In this document: piece by piece, positions 16,402-23,739 of the stretch
How the letters are laid out: the number at the start of each line of letters is the position of its first letter
Numbering within the stretch: the first letter of the stretch is position 1
Source: Rhodospirillales bacterium
Lineage (GTDB): Bacteria > Pseudomonadota > Alphaproteobacteria > BOG-932 > Roseiterribacteraceae
Assembly (NCBI GenBank): GCA_028291365.1
Contig: JAQGIE010000235.1
Location: 1 to 35,187, forward strand
Length of the DNA stretch: 35,187 nt
Reading direction: 5' to 3'
Notes under the pieces: model-generated
Database searches by the model: none
What the model was told of the DNA's origin: nothing
The model's input: the letters and a program-made list of their open reading frames with translations, nothing else
Made by a program: the position numbers and the translations under genes

Positions 16402-17334
16402 ATGTCGGACCTGAACCTTCGCTACTTCTACGAGTCGGCCAAGCTCGGCTCGATGCGCGCGGCGGCCGACAAGCTGGGCATCGCGGTGTCGTCGATCAGC
16501 CGCCAGATCGCGCAGCTCGAAGCCGATCTCGGCGTCGCGCTGATCGAACATGGCCGCCGCTCGATCAAGCTGACCGAAGCCGGCGAGCTGCTGCTCGACT
16601 ATTACGGCGAGCAGACCGCGCAGCGCGAAGTGCTGGACCAGCGCCTCGCCGATCTCAAAGGGTTGCGCAGCGGCCGCATCGATCTGGTCATCGGCGAAGG
16701 CTTCATCAGCCAGGCACTGTCGGGCGTCCTCGGCCGTTTCATGTCGAACCATCCCGGCATTCTGATGGACGTGCGCATGGTCGCCTCGTCGAACGAGGTT
16801 GCGCGCATGGTGGTCGAGGACGAGGCGCATCTCGGCCTTGCCTTCGAATCCGGCAGCGATCCGCGGTCACGCGCGCGCGTCTCGATCAAACAGCCGTTGC
16901 GCGCCATCGTCCGGCCCGGCCATCCGCTGACACGCCATCCCTGCATCAAACTGGCGGATCTGCTGCCGTACAATGTGTGCCTGCCGGAATCGTCCTTGCG
17001 CACGCGCCAGCTGATCAAGCTGGCCGAGGAGCGCGAGCGCGTATCGATCCAGCCATGCCTGACCTCGAACTCGGTCAGCCTGCTGCGCGACATGCTGGTC
17101 TCGGACGGTTTCGTCACGCTGCTGCCGGTGCTGGCGGTGGCGAACGAAGTGGCAAGCGGCCAGCTGATCGCGATCCCGGTCGACAATCCAATCCTGGAAT
17201 GCACCGCGGTCAATCTGTTGAGCCGGCTCGGCCGCCAGCTCGCCCCGGCGCCGACGCGGCTCCTGTCGGTGCTCGAAGCGCATCTCAACAACAATGCGCG
17301 CTTCGATCCCGCGATCTCGGAAGCGGCGGAGTAG
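16402..17334 (+). CDS. LysR-type transcriptional regulator
   Basis: DNA-binding regulator of 310 residues. A winged helix-turn-helix lies at about residues 3-62 (GSMRAAADKLGIAVSSISRQ), followed by a linker helix and a periplasmic-binding-protein-like effector domain (about 90-300). The ATG at 16402 has GGGAG five bases upstream and gives the normal N-terminus (MSDLNLRYF). It is transcribed away from the SNF transporter and amidohydrolase and probably controls them, perhaps also the minus-strand genes further on, in response to a cluster metabolite. The inducer is unknown. Confidence 0.93.
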   Translation: MSDLNLRYFYESAKLGSMRAAADKLGIAVSSISRQIAQLEADLGVALIEHGRRSIKLTEAGELLLDYYGEQTAQREVLDQRLADLKGLRSGRIDLVIGEGFISQALSGVLGRFMSNHPGILMDVRMVASSNEVARMVVEDEAHLGLAFESGSDPRSRARVSIKQPLRAIVRPGHPLTRHPCIKLADLLPYNVCLPESSLRTRQLIKLAEERERVSIQPCLTSNSVSLLRDMLVSDGFVTLLPVLAVANEVASGQLIAIPVDNPILECTAVNLLSRLGRQLAPAPTRLLSVLEAHLNNNARFDPAISEAAE

Positions 17335-17340
17335 TCCCGT

Positions 17341-17466
17341 CGTCGTCCCTGCGAACGCAGGGACGGGAGCGAGGGCAGTACATCCCGTCCTGGCAACGCC
17401 CCTGCTGAAATAGCTGGATCCCTGCTTTGACGGCTCCGCCGTCACTGCGTTCCGCAGGGATGACGA
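17341..17466. repeat. Palindromic element after the LysR gene
   Basis: A left hairpin at 17341-17364 (GTCCCTGCG, loop, CGCAGGGAC) is paired in inverse with a right part at 17414-17466 ending CGCAGGGATGACGA, which contains its own insert hairpin GACGGCTCCGCCGTC. Together with the element at 17601-17736 it fills most of a gene-free stretch of 445 bases (17335-17779). No gene is seen in that stretch. Either element may terminate the LysR transcript. Confidence 0.7.
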
Positions 17467-17600
17467 GAGGGTGCGCGGGATGGCGTGCGGATCCCAAGTT
17501 TGCGTCCAGCGCAAATCAAAGCACGGCCCACGGTAATTGATTCAGCGCCACCGGCTTTCGATGATGCCGGCGCATGATCGCACTTCGGACCCACCGTTCC

Positions 17601-17736
17601 GTGATGCCAGGGCCTGTCCCTGGCATCCATGCGATTGCGACCGCTCCACGTGCTGCAGCCGGCTTCGAAAAGCGGCGTCGCGGGGATGCCCGGCATGAAG
17701 CCTGCCCCGGACTGGATCCGGGGGCCGGGCAGGACG
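17601..17736. repeat. Dispersed palindromic element, copy A (about 136 bp)
   Basis: Starts GTGATGCCAGGGCCTGTCCC with the hairpin TGCCAGGG/CCCTGGCA and ends with CCCCGGACTGGATCCGGGG. The same start and end architecture, with a more diverged middle, recurs at 31934-32075 between the two ABC permease genes, so this is a repeated element and not chance structure. It lies just upstream of the TIGR04076-like gene. Confidence 0.75.
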
Positions 17737-17779
17737 ATGAAAAAGACCTACGGTCGCATCGCAACCAGGAGGACCGGTG

Positions 17780-18127
17780 ATGGCCAGCAGCGACGAAGAA
17801 CCGTCTTTCGAACTCTATGATCTGCGTGTCGAGGTGGTGGCTCCGCCCGACGGCAAGATCTATTGCGGCGCCAAGGTCGGCGATCATTTCGAACTGCGCG
17901 GCGAGATGCTGTACCTGCCGCCGGGCCAAGGTTTTTCGATCTATTCGCTGGCTTCGGTGCTGCCGCTGCTGGCGGCCAAGCAGCGCGAAACCGACCGCAA
18001 TGACTGGATGACGTCGGACGCCGAAATCGCCTGTCCCGATCCGCTGTGCGCGACGCGGCTGCGCATCACCCGTCTCGCCAAGCGGCGGTTTCGCCGTTCC
18101 GAGACCACCGGCACGAAAGCACCATAG
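17780..18127 (+). CDS. TIGR04076-like small protein
   Basis: A 115-residue soluble protein resembling the TIGR04076 family: an initial beta-strand segment (YDLRVEVVAPPDGKIYCG), the conserved KVGDHFELRGEML, and a C-terminal CPDPLC segment. The biochemical role of this family is not established. The ATG at 17780 has AGGAGG seven bases upstream; the GTG immediately before it, at 17777, is less well placed. It ends 12 bases before the aldo/keto reductase gene. In other bacteria as well, members of this family sit next to aldo/keto reductases (recollection), so the two probably form an operon and may work together. Confidence 0.8.
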   Translation: MASSDEEPSFELYDLRVEVVAPPDGKIYCGAKVGDHFELRGEMLYLPPGQGFSIYSLASVLPLLAAKQRETDRNDWMTSDAEIACPDPLCATRLRITRLAKRRFRRSETTGTKAP

Positions 18128-18139
18128 GCAAGCGCATCG

Positions 18140-19171
18140 ATGATCTCGCGCATCCGGCTCGGCGACGACTACGACATTTCGCGGCTGATCAAAGGCGGCT
18201 GGCACCTGGCCGGCGATCACGGCGCGATCGACCGCGATCAGGCGCTGCACGACATGGCCGCCTTCGTCGAGGCCGGCGTCACCACGTTCGACTGCGCCGA
18301 CATCTATACCGACGTCGAGAAGCTGATCGGCGATTTCCGCCGCCGCTTTCCCGACCATGCTCGTCGCATCCAGGTCCAGACCAAGTTCGTGCCCGATCTC
18401 GGCCGGCTCGAGCGCATCGATCGCGGCTACATCGAATCCATCATCGACCGTTCGCTGCAACGTCTCGGGATGGAGGCGCTCGACGTGGTGCAGTTCCATT
18501 GGTGGAACTACGCCGTGCCGCGCTATGTCGAAACCGCGCTCGAACTCGACCGGCTGCGTCGCGCGGGCAAGATCCGCCGCATCGGCGTCACCAATTTCGA
18601 CCAGCCGCGCCTGGCCGAGCTGCTCGACGCAGGTGTGCCGGTGGCGACGCACCAGCTGCAATATTCACTGCTCGACGACCGTGCGCGCGCCGGCGGCATG
18701 GCGGCCTACTGCGCCGGGCACGGCATCGGCCTGCTCTGCTACGGCACCATCGCGGGCGGGTTTCTGTCGCAGCGTTGGCTGGGCGAGCCCGAGCCGACCG
18801 CGGGTTTCACCAACCGCTCGCTGGTCAAATACAAGCTGATCATCGACGAGTTCGGCGGCTGGGCGGCATTCCAGTCGCTGCTGCAGGTGCTCGCGCGGGT
18901 GGCGCAGAAGCACGGCGTCGAAATCACCAGCGTCGCGGTGCGCGCGATCCTCGACCGGTCCAACGTCCTGGCCGCCATCGTCGGCGCCACCAGCACGCGA
19001 AACCTGGCCGTGCATGTCCAGACCGACGCGCTGCGGCTCGATGCCCAGGACGCCGCCGACATCGACGCGGCGCTGGCGCAGCGACGCGGCCCGGCCGGCG
19101 ACGTCTATGCGCTCGAGCGCGACATTGACGGGCCGCACGGGCGCATCATGAAGTACAATCTCAACGCCTGA
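18140..19171 (+). CDS. Aldo/keto reductase
   Basis: NAD(P)H-dependent oxidoreductase with the AKR barrel, 343 residues. The catalytic tetrad is visible: Asp51 and Tyr56 (FDCADIY), Lys82 (QTKFVPD) and His120 (VVQFHWW). The strand signature RRIGVTNFDQPRLAELL and the late cofactor-binding AAIVGATSTRNL fit the family. The start ATG at 18140 is the first after the TIGR04076-like gene and gives a typical N-terminus, although its ribosome site is weak. The C-terminus extends past the usual barrel by about 20 residues. The substrate is unknown. It ends 11 bases from the convergent GNAT gene. Confidence 0.9.
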   Translation: MISRIRLGDDYDISRLIKGGWHLAGDHGAIDRDQALHDMAAFVEAGVTTFDCADIYTDVEKLIGDFRRRFPDHARRIQVQTKFVPDLGRLERIDRGYIESIIDRSLQRLGMEALDVVQFHWWNYAVPRYVETALELDRLRRAGKIRRIGVTNFDQPRLAELLDAGVPVATHQLQYSLLDDRARAGGMAAYCAGHGIGLLCYGTIAGGFLSQRWLGEPEPTAGFTNRSLVKYKLIIDEFGGWAAFQSLLQVLARVAQKHGVEITSVAVRAILDRSNVLAAIVGATSTRNLAVHVQTDALRLDAQDAADIDAALAQRRGPAGDVYALERDIDGPHGRIMKYNLNA

Positions 19172-19182
19172 CGCGCGGCGGT

Positions 19183-19641
19183 TCAGACCGTCTTCCGGTA
19201 CACGACGAAACCAGAATGCTCGGCGACCTTGTCGTAGAGCTGCATCGCGGTCCGGTTGGTTTCGTGCGTGTGCCAATAAACGCGCTGCAGGCCGGCGCGA
19301 CGCGCCTGGTCGTAGACGCCTTCGATCAGCGCGCGGCCGACGCCCTTGCCGCGCGCGTCTTGGCTGGTGAACAGATCCTGCATGTAACAGCTCGGCGCCA
19401 CCGCGATGGTGCTGCGGTGAAACAGATAATGCGCCAGGCCGAGCAGCACGCCGCCGCTGTCCGCCACCAGCGCATGCACCGGCTCGTACGCGTCGAAAAA
19501 CCGTTCCCAGGTCGTGCGCGTGATCTCGCGCGGCAAGGCGGTGGCGCCCGAGCGGCCATAGAAGGCGTTGTAGCCGTCCCACAAGGGAAGCCAGGAGTCG
19601 TAGTCGTCGCGCACGACGGGACGGATGACGGGCTGGTTCAT
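19183..19641 (-). CDS. GNAT-family N-acetyltransferase
   Basis: A 152-residue acetyl-CoA-dependent acetyltransferase. Motif A with the pyrophosphate-binding turn is QDLFTSQDARGKGVGRAL (about 88-105), followed by motif B with the NRTAMQLYDKVAEHSGFVVY signature near the C-terminus. The ATG at 19641 gives the normal start MNQPVIRPV; the open frame upstream is Arg-rich and discounted. The acceptor substrate is unknown. It is divergent from the flavodoxin-fold reductase, with a 154-base gap, and convergent with the aldo/keto reductase. Confidence 0.88.
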   Translation of the reverse strand: MNQPVIRPVVRDDYDSWLPLWDGYNAFYGRSGATALPREITRTTWERFFDAYEPVHALVADSGGVLLGLAHYLFHRSTIAVAPSCYMQDLFTSQDARGKGVGRALIEGVYDQARRAGLQRVYWHTHETNRTAMQLYDKVAEHSGFVVYRKTV

Positions 19642-19795
19642 TCCACGCCGGTACCACGCGAACGGCCACCGAACCACGCCCGCTTGCGCTGCATCGATGA
19701 GACCACTGCCCGCCGCCTCCCCGCCCTCGCCCACAATTCGACAGGAACGAAGATTTCCGCGCTGCCGTTGGTTCCGCAACCGGGAGGCGATGCAC

Positions 19796-20872
19796 GTGAA
19801 GGACACCGAACCACGCCAGGGCATGCCGAGCCCGACACTCGACGAAACGACGTTTCGCGAGCGCTTTCTGTCGACCTTCCGCGATCCCGCCTTCGACGCG
19901 CTGCGGGCGCAGCTCGAGGCCGTGGCGGGCGCGGCCTGGGACGGCTACCGCCATTCGCGCAAAAGCCCGGCCACGCGCAAGGCCGGACCCGGCTTCGCCG
20001 ATCCCGACTACGATCTCGCCGTCGACTGGATCGAGGCGCGCGACGCGATCCACGCGGCGCAGGCGCGGCATGACGATGCGGGCGCCGCGCCGCGCATCCT
20101 GATCGTCGTCGCGTCGCCGCGCAGCGAGCACACCTGCCCCGGCGAAATGTCGAAGACCTGGCGGCTGGCCGCGATCGCGCGCGAGCTCTGCATCGCCGAC
20201 GGTCTGTCGGCCGAGATGCTCGATCTCAGCCGCCTTGCTTCGGAATACGGGCGCCACATCCATCCGTGCAAAGCGTGCTTCTCGACCTCACCGGCCCAAT
20301 GTCACTGGCCGTGTTCCTGCTATCCCAACTACGCGCTCGGCCAGACCCAGGACTGGATGAACGAGATCTATCCCAAATGGGTCGAAGCGCAGGGCGTGAT
20401 GCTGGTGACCCCGGTCCATTGGTACCAGGCGACGTCGCCGCTGAAGCTGATGATGGACCGGCTGGTGTGTGCCGACGGCGGCAATCCCGATCCGTCGCGC
20501 ACGCACGGCAAGGACGCGGCCAAGGCCAAAGAGATCGAACTCGAAGGTTGGGACTATCCGCGCCACCTCGCCGGACGGATCTATTCGGTGGTCGTGCATG
20601 GCGATGCCGAAGGCGCCGAGAATGTGCGCCGCGCGCTGTCGGACTGGTTGTCGTCGATGGGGCTGCTCGACGCGGGACACGCGGCGCAGATCGATCGCTA
20701 TGTCGGGTATTACGAACCCTACGCCACCAGCCACGCCGCGCTCGACAAGGACGACGCGATCCGGTGCGAAGTGGGCAATGCGGCACGCACCTTGATCGAA
20801 GCGGTGCGCGCAGCGCGTGACGGCGGGCTGATCGCAGCCGGCCGCGACCTGAAAGAGCCGCGACCGAAATAG
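19796..20872 (+). CDS. Flavodoxin-fold NAD(P)H-dependent FMN reductase with cysteine cluster
   Basis: Flavoprotein of 358 residues. The first 95 or so form an extension of unknown role. A flavodoxin-like fold then starts at RILIVVASPRS (100-110), where SPRSEHT should bind the FMN phosphate, and continues to a second flavin loop, TPVHWYQATSPLKLMMDR. Between them lie five cysteines at 158, 161, 169, 173 and 175 (CKACF, QCHWPCSC), a spacing that could hold an iron-sulfur cluster as in iron-sulfur flavoproteins; this is inferred. GTG at 19796 is favoured because GGAGG lies eight bases upstream. The ATG at 19790 is only two bases from it and would add two residues. The electron acceptor is unknown. 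Confidence 0.8.
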   Translation: MKDTEPRQGMPSPTLDETTFRERFLSTFRDPAFDALRAQLEAVAGAAWDGYRHSRKSPATRKAGPGFADPDYDLAVDWIEARDAIHAAQARHDDAGAAPRILIVVASPRSEHTCPGEMSKTWRLAAIARELCIADGLSAEMLDLSRLASEYGRHIHPCKACFSTSPAQCHWPCSCYPNYALGQTQDWMNEIYPKWVEAQGVMLVTPVHWYQATSPLKLMMDRLVCADGGNPDPSRTHGKDAAKAKEIELEGWDYPRHLAGRIYSVVVHGDAEGAENVRRALSDWLSSMGLLDAGHAAQIDRYVGYYEPYATSHAALDKDDAIRCEVGNAARTLIEAVRAARDGGLIAAGRDLKEPRPK

Positions 20873-21021
20873 TTCCCACGCAAGTTTTCGCGTGTGCAGC
20901 AGCGCATAAACCCGCTTCCATCCTGCAAAATACGCGCCTCTGAATTGTCACCGCGCTGACAGGAACAGGCCTTCGGCAAGGTCGATTGTGTGGGCAAGGT
21001 TGGTCTCAACGGAGTGAGTTC

Positions 21022-21609
21022 ATGCAACGCAAATTGATCACCGGCGCGCTTGCGGCCGTGTTCCTCGCCAGTACCAGCGCGATCGCGCTGGCGCAAAGCA
21101 GCAGCAGCACCACCGGCACCGGCGGCACCTCGACCAGGAACGGCACTTCGTCGTCGACGCTGGGCACCGGCGGCAGCTCGTCGAGCAGCGGTCCGTCGGG
21201 CAGCGGCAGCGCCTCGACGCTCGGCACCGGCGGCACCTCGGCCGGCAACGGCACCTCGTCGTCCTCGATCGGCACCGGCGGCAGCGCTGCGGGTAGCGGC
21301 AGCGGCAGCGGCACCGCTTCGACGCTCGGCACCGGCGGCACGTCGGCCGGCAAGGGCACCTCGTCGTCGTCGCTCGGCACTGGTGGCAGCGCCGCGGGCA
21401 GCGGCAGCGGCAGCGGTTCGTCGAGCACGATGGGTACCGGCGGCACCAGCGCCGGCGATGGCACGTCGTCGAGCTCGATGGGCACGGGCGGCAGCTCGGC
21501 CGGCGCCGCTTCCGATCCGGCAACGTCGAACCGCGACCACACCAAGCACACCAAGCACAAGAGCAACCGGGGCAGCGACAACAGCAACAGCAGCGACAGC
21601 AGCCGCTAG
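21022..21609 (+). CDS. Exported Gly/Ser/Thr-rich tandem-repeat protein (GTGG repeats)
   Basis: A 195-residue protein with a signal peptide (RKLITGALAAVFLASTSAIALAQ). Then come four tandem repeats: three follow a 105-base/35-residue period starting near 21214, 21319 and 21424, after a 36-residue first unit from 21106. Each unit has two GTGG cores, as in STLGTGGTSAG and SSIGTGGSAAGSG. The tail is hydrophilic and basic (HTKHTKHKSNRGSDN). The ATG at 21022 follows GGAG by eight bases. No catalytic motif is present. An extracellular, structural or matrix-like role is plausible for such composition but is not shown. It heads a run of three related genes. Confidence 0.8.
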   Translation: MQRKLITGALAAVFLASTSAIALAQSSSSTTGTGGTSTRNGTSSSTLGTGGSSSSSGPSGSGSASTLGTGGTSAGNGTSSSSIGTGGSAAGSGSGSGTASTLGTGGTSAGKGTSSSSLGTGGSAAGSGSGSGSSSTMGTGGTSAGDGTSSSSMGTGGSSAGAASDPATSNRDHTKHTKHKSNRGSDNSNSSDSSR

Positions 21610-21624
21610 TCGTTGATTGCAGGC

Positions 21625-21652
21625 GCGGGCGGCGCGATCCGGCGCCGCCCGC
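21625..21652 (+). promoter_or_regulatory. Intercistronic hairpin, perfect 11-bp GC stem
   Basis: GCGGGCGGCGC (21625-21635), a six-base loop, and GCGCCGCCCGC (21642-21652). It stands 15 bases after the stop of the first repeat protein and directly before the GGAGAGG ribosome site of the next gene. It may slow translation of the second gene, protect the upstream message, or partly terminate. Confidence 0.6.
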
Positions 21653-21663
21653 CGGAGAGGCAC

Positions 21664-22014
21664 ATGAAGCAGATCATCCCATTCGCGCTGCTGGCGCTGC
21701 TCAGCGCATGCGACGCGCATGCGCAAAGCACCAGCTCGTCGAGCAGCAGCAGTAGCGGCGGCAGCGGCACCAGCAGCGCCGTCACGACCCGCGACGGCGA
21801 AACCACCATCGTGACCAGCGACGGGCGGCGCTGCCGTGTCGTGCACGGAAGCGGCGGCGGCACCTCGTCGTCGGTGACGACGCATGCCGACGGCAGCCTG
21901 TCGTCGTCGACCACCGCCGGCGGCAGCGGCGTGCGCGTCGAGAGCGGCAACGGCGCCAGCAAGGCCGACTGTTTCGTCCATGACGACGGTACCATCACCG
22001 AGAGGAAGAAATGA
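21664..22014 (+). CDS. Small exported Ser/Gly/Thr-rich protein, probable lipoprotein
   Basis: A 116-residue protein. The signal MKQIIPFALLALLSAC ends in a fair lipobox (LSAC), so lipidation at Cys16 and anchoring in a membrane are likely; alternatively, cleavage after AHA at 18-20. The mature part is Ser/Gly/Thr-rich with two internal segments containing cysteines (GRRCRVVHG and KADCFVHDDG) that could form a disulfide. DGETTIVTSDG and HADGSLSSSTTAGG look like short beta-hairpin repeats. The ATG at 21664 follows GGAGAGG. Its stop overlaps the next start (ATGA), so the two are coupled. No known family was recognised. Confidence 0.75.
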   Translation: MKQIIPFALLALLSACDAHAQSTSSSSSSSSGGSGTSSAVTTRDGETTIVTSDGRRCRVVHGSGGGTSSSVTTHADGSLSSSTTAGGSGVRVESGNGASKADCFVHDDGTITERKK

Positions 22015-22484
22015 GACTCCGAACCAGCCTCGCCGTGCTCACCGTCGCGCTGCTCGCTTGCGGCGGCGCCGACGCGCAGTCCGCGTCCACCACCGGCACC
22101 GGCGGCAGCACCGGACGCACCGGCACGATCGGCAGCGGCGGCAGCGCCGCCAGCGGCACGAGCAGCGCCACCACGCTCGGCACCGGCGGCTCGTCGACGA
22201 CGCCGGACGCGTCGAGTCAGTCGGGCGCGATCGGCGGCAGCGCCGCCACCGCGGACGGCAAGGCATCGACCAAGTCGCACCTGAACGAAACCGGCAGTAA
22301 CGGGCTCAACGGCCAGGCCAAGGCGCAAGCCAATGAAGGCGGCGGCACCTGGAGCAAGTCGATGACGCACGAAAAGATTCGCGACGACCAGCTCACCGCG
22401 CGCACCAAGTCGATGGCGCATGCGCCGGGTGAGAAACCGGTCAAGTCGACCGACCGGCAGCAGGTCGATCTGTCGGGGAAATAA
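22011..22484 (+). CDS. Exported GTGG-repeat protein with hydrophilic C-terminal domain
   Basis: A 157-residue protein with a signal peptide of possible lipoprotein type (VALLACGG). Then comes a Gly/Ser/Thr region with the same GTGGS cores as the first protein of the run (STTGTGGSTGRTGTIGSGG), and a distinct charged C-terminal part (about residues 85-157) containing WSKSMTHEKIRDDQLTARTK. That part has a normal amino-acid mix and is the only portion likely to fold as a domain. The start overlaps the preceding stop by four bases. A strong hairpin follows 10 bases after the stop. The function is unknown. Confidence 0.75.
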   Translation: MRLRTSLAVLTVALLACGGADAQSASTTGTGGSTGRTGTIGSGGSAASGTSSATTLGTGGSSTTPDASSQSGAIGGSAATADGKASTKSHLNETGSNGLNGQAKAQANEGGGTWSKSMTHEKIRDDQLTARTKSMAHAPGEKPVKSTDRQQVDLSGK

Positions 22485-22494
22485 TCTCGCAAAC

Positions 22495-22524
22495 GCGGCT
22501 GCGCCGGTGGGGCGGCGCAGCCGC
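22495..22524 (+). terminator. Hairpin after the GTGG-protein operon
   Basis: Perfect 11-bp stem, GCGGCTGCGCC (22495-22505) and GGCGCAGCCGC (22514-22524), with an 8-base loop, 10 bases past the last stop of the operon. There is no T-run, so it may be a transcript-end stabiliser or an atypical terminator. Confidence 0.65.
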
Positions 22525-22596
22525 ATGACTCGCGCGAGCGCTGTTGAAACATGCAGCGCGTATCTGCGAAGACGCATCTTCGTCAGAGATCGAAGA

Positions 22597-22772
22597 TTTT
22601 ACCGCAGAGAACACAGAGAACACAGAGAACACAGAGGGACTGCGACGACCGATCCTTCCGGCCAGATCCGGTTTTGATCGACGCGCAAAGCGCGCGTCAG
22701 GAGGTCAATCGAGGATGATGCGTATCGCGCCGCACTCCAGAATACCTCTGTGTTCTCTGCGTTCTCTGCGGT
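22597..22772. repeat. Long inverted-repeat element with ACACAGAGA iterated arms
   Basis: The left arm (about 22597-22633) is built of ACACAGAGA units every nine bases; the right arm (about 22745-22772) is the inverse, CTCTGTGTTCTCTGCG. A GC hairpin (GACGCGC, AAA, GCGCGTC type) lies midway near 22680. The element is about 175 bases and occupies most of the 346-base gene-free gap (22485-22830) between the convergent GTGG operon and SDR gene. From memory, repeats of this sequence type are widely scattered across bacterial phyla; their origin is unresolved. Confidence 0.8.
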
Positions 22773-22830
22773 GAGACTCTTTTACGACCGCCATGCCCGG
22801 CGCGGCTGCGGCAGGATTTTCAATCGCCTG

Positions 22831-23616
22831 CTACGGCTTCTCGGCCCCGCCCGGTTTGGCCATGTCGCGATGCAGCTCGGCCGCGACCGAGGCCGGCATG
22901 ATGTGCGCCAGCGCGGCCTGCATCTTGTTCTTCCAGCCGGTGATCACGTCGCCGTCGCCATTCATCATGGCGTTGAAGCCGGCCCGCGCCACGGTGGCGG
23001 GATCGGCTTTTTTCTCCTGCCCGATTTTGGTGTCCATCATGTCGGCGCGTTCGAAGAACTCGGTGTCGGTTGCACCCGGCATCAGGCACGTGACGGTGAC
23101 GCCGGTCCCTTTCAGCTCGGTGCGCAGCGCCCACGAGAAGGAATCCAGGAACGCCTTGGTGCCGTTATAGACGGCCTGGTAGGTGCCCGGGATGAAGCCC
23201 GCGATCGAGCCCGTGATCAGAATCCGTCCGAAGCCGCGCGTGCGCATCTCGCGCCCGACCAGCTGCAGCAGATAGATCGTGCCGGTGATGTTGGTGTCGA
23301 CCACGCGCAGCACGTCGCCGAAATCCTGGTCGAGAAAGCCCTTGCCGAGTCCGCGCCCGGCATTGGCCAGCAGCGCGTCGACCGGCCGCCCGTTCACGGC
23401 GGCCCAGAGCTCGTCGATTCCGTCGGTGTCGGCAAGATCGACTTCCAGCGCCTCGACCTTGGTGCCGTGCGCGCGCAACCTTTGCGCGACTTCTTCGATC
23501 TCGGGTTCGTCGGCGGCAATCAGCAGGTCGAAGCCGTGCTGCGCGCACAACCGCGCCAGTTCCAGCCCGATGCCGGTCGATGCGCCGGTGACGATGGCGA
23601 ATTTCCGTTCGGACAT
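22831..23616 (-). CDS. Short-chain dehydrogenase/reductase (SDR)
   Basis: Classical SDR oxidoreductase, 261 residues. The cofactor loop TGASTGIG is at 10-17, NAG at 85-87, and the catalytic residues are Ser137 (ITGSIAG), Tyr150 and Lys154 (YNGTK). The PGATDTEFFE segment follows. An acidic Asp/Glu-rich stretch after strand 2 (AADEPEIEE) suggests a preference for NAD over NADP. The ATG at 23616 is preceded by GGAGG about seven bases upstream. The C-terminal 50 residues (KNKMQAALAHIMPA) resemble SDRs that associate with membranes or lipid substrates, which is weak evidence. It stands alone; the upstream neighbour is a membrane protein gene 123 bases away. Confidence 0.9.
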   Translation of the reverse strand: MSERKFAIVTGASTGIGLELARLCAQHGFDLLIAADEPEIEEVAQRLRAHGTKVEALEVDLADTDGIDELWAAVNGRPVDALLANAGRGLGKGFLDQDFGDVLRVVDTNITGTIYLLQLVGREMRTRGFGRILITGSIAGFIPGTYQAVYNGTKAFLDSFSWALRTELKGTGVTVTCLMPGATDTEFFERADMMDTKIGQEKKADPATVARAGFNAMMNGDGDVITGWKNKMQAALAHIMPASVAAELHRDMAKPGGAEKP

Positions 23617-23739
23617 GTGCTTTCCTCCATGCGGCTTGTGGACGAGCTGGGGGGAAACCGCCGCGTCGCCGGCCGTTCGGTCGCGACCAGGCGTGGGCTG
23701 TACCTAACGTGAACTGGCGGCGCCGAGGCCGGTTCCGTT

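Noticed and set aside
21100-21500. CRISPR-like periodic array
   Set aside because: The 105-base period is in-frame coding repetition of a GTGG protein; units are contiguous with no unique spacers.
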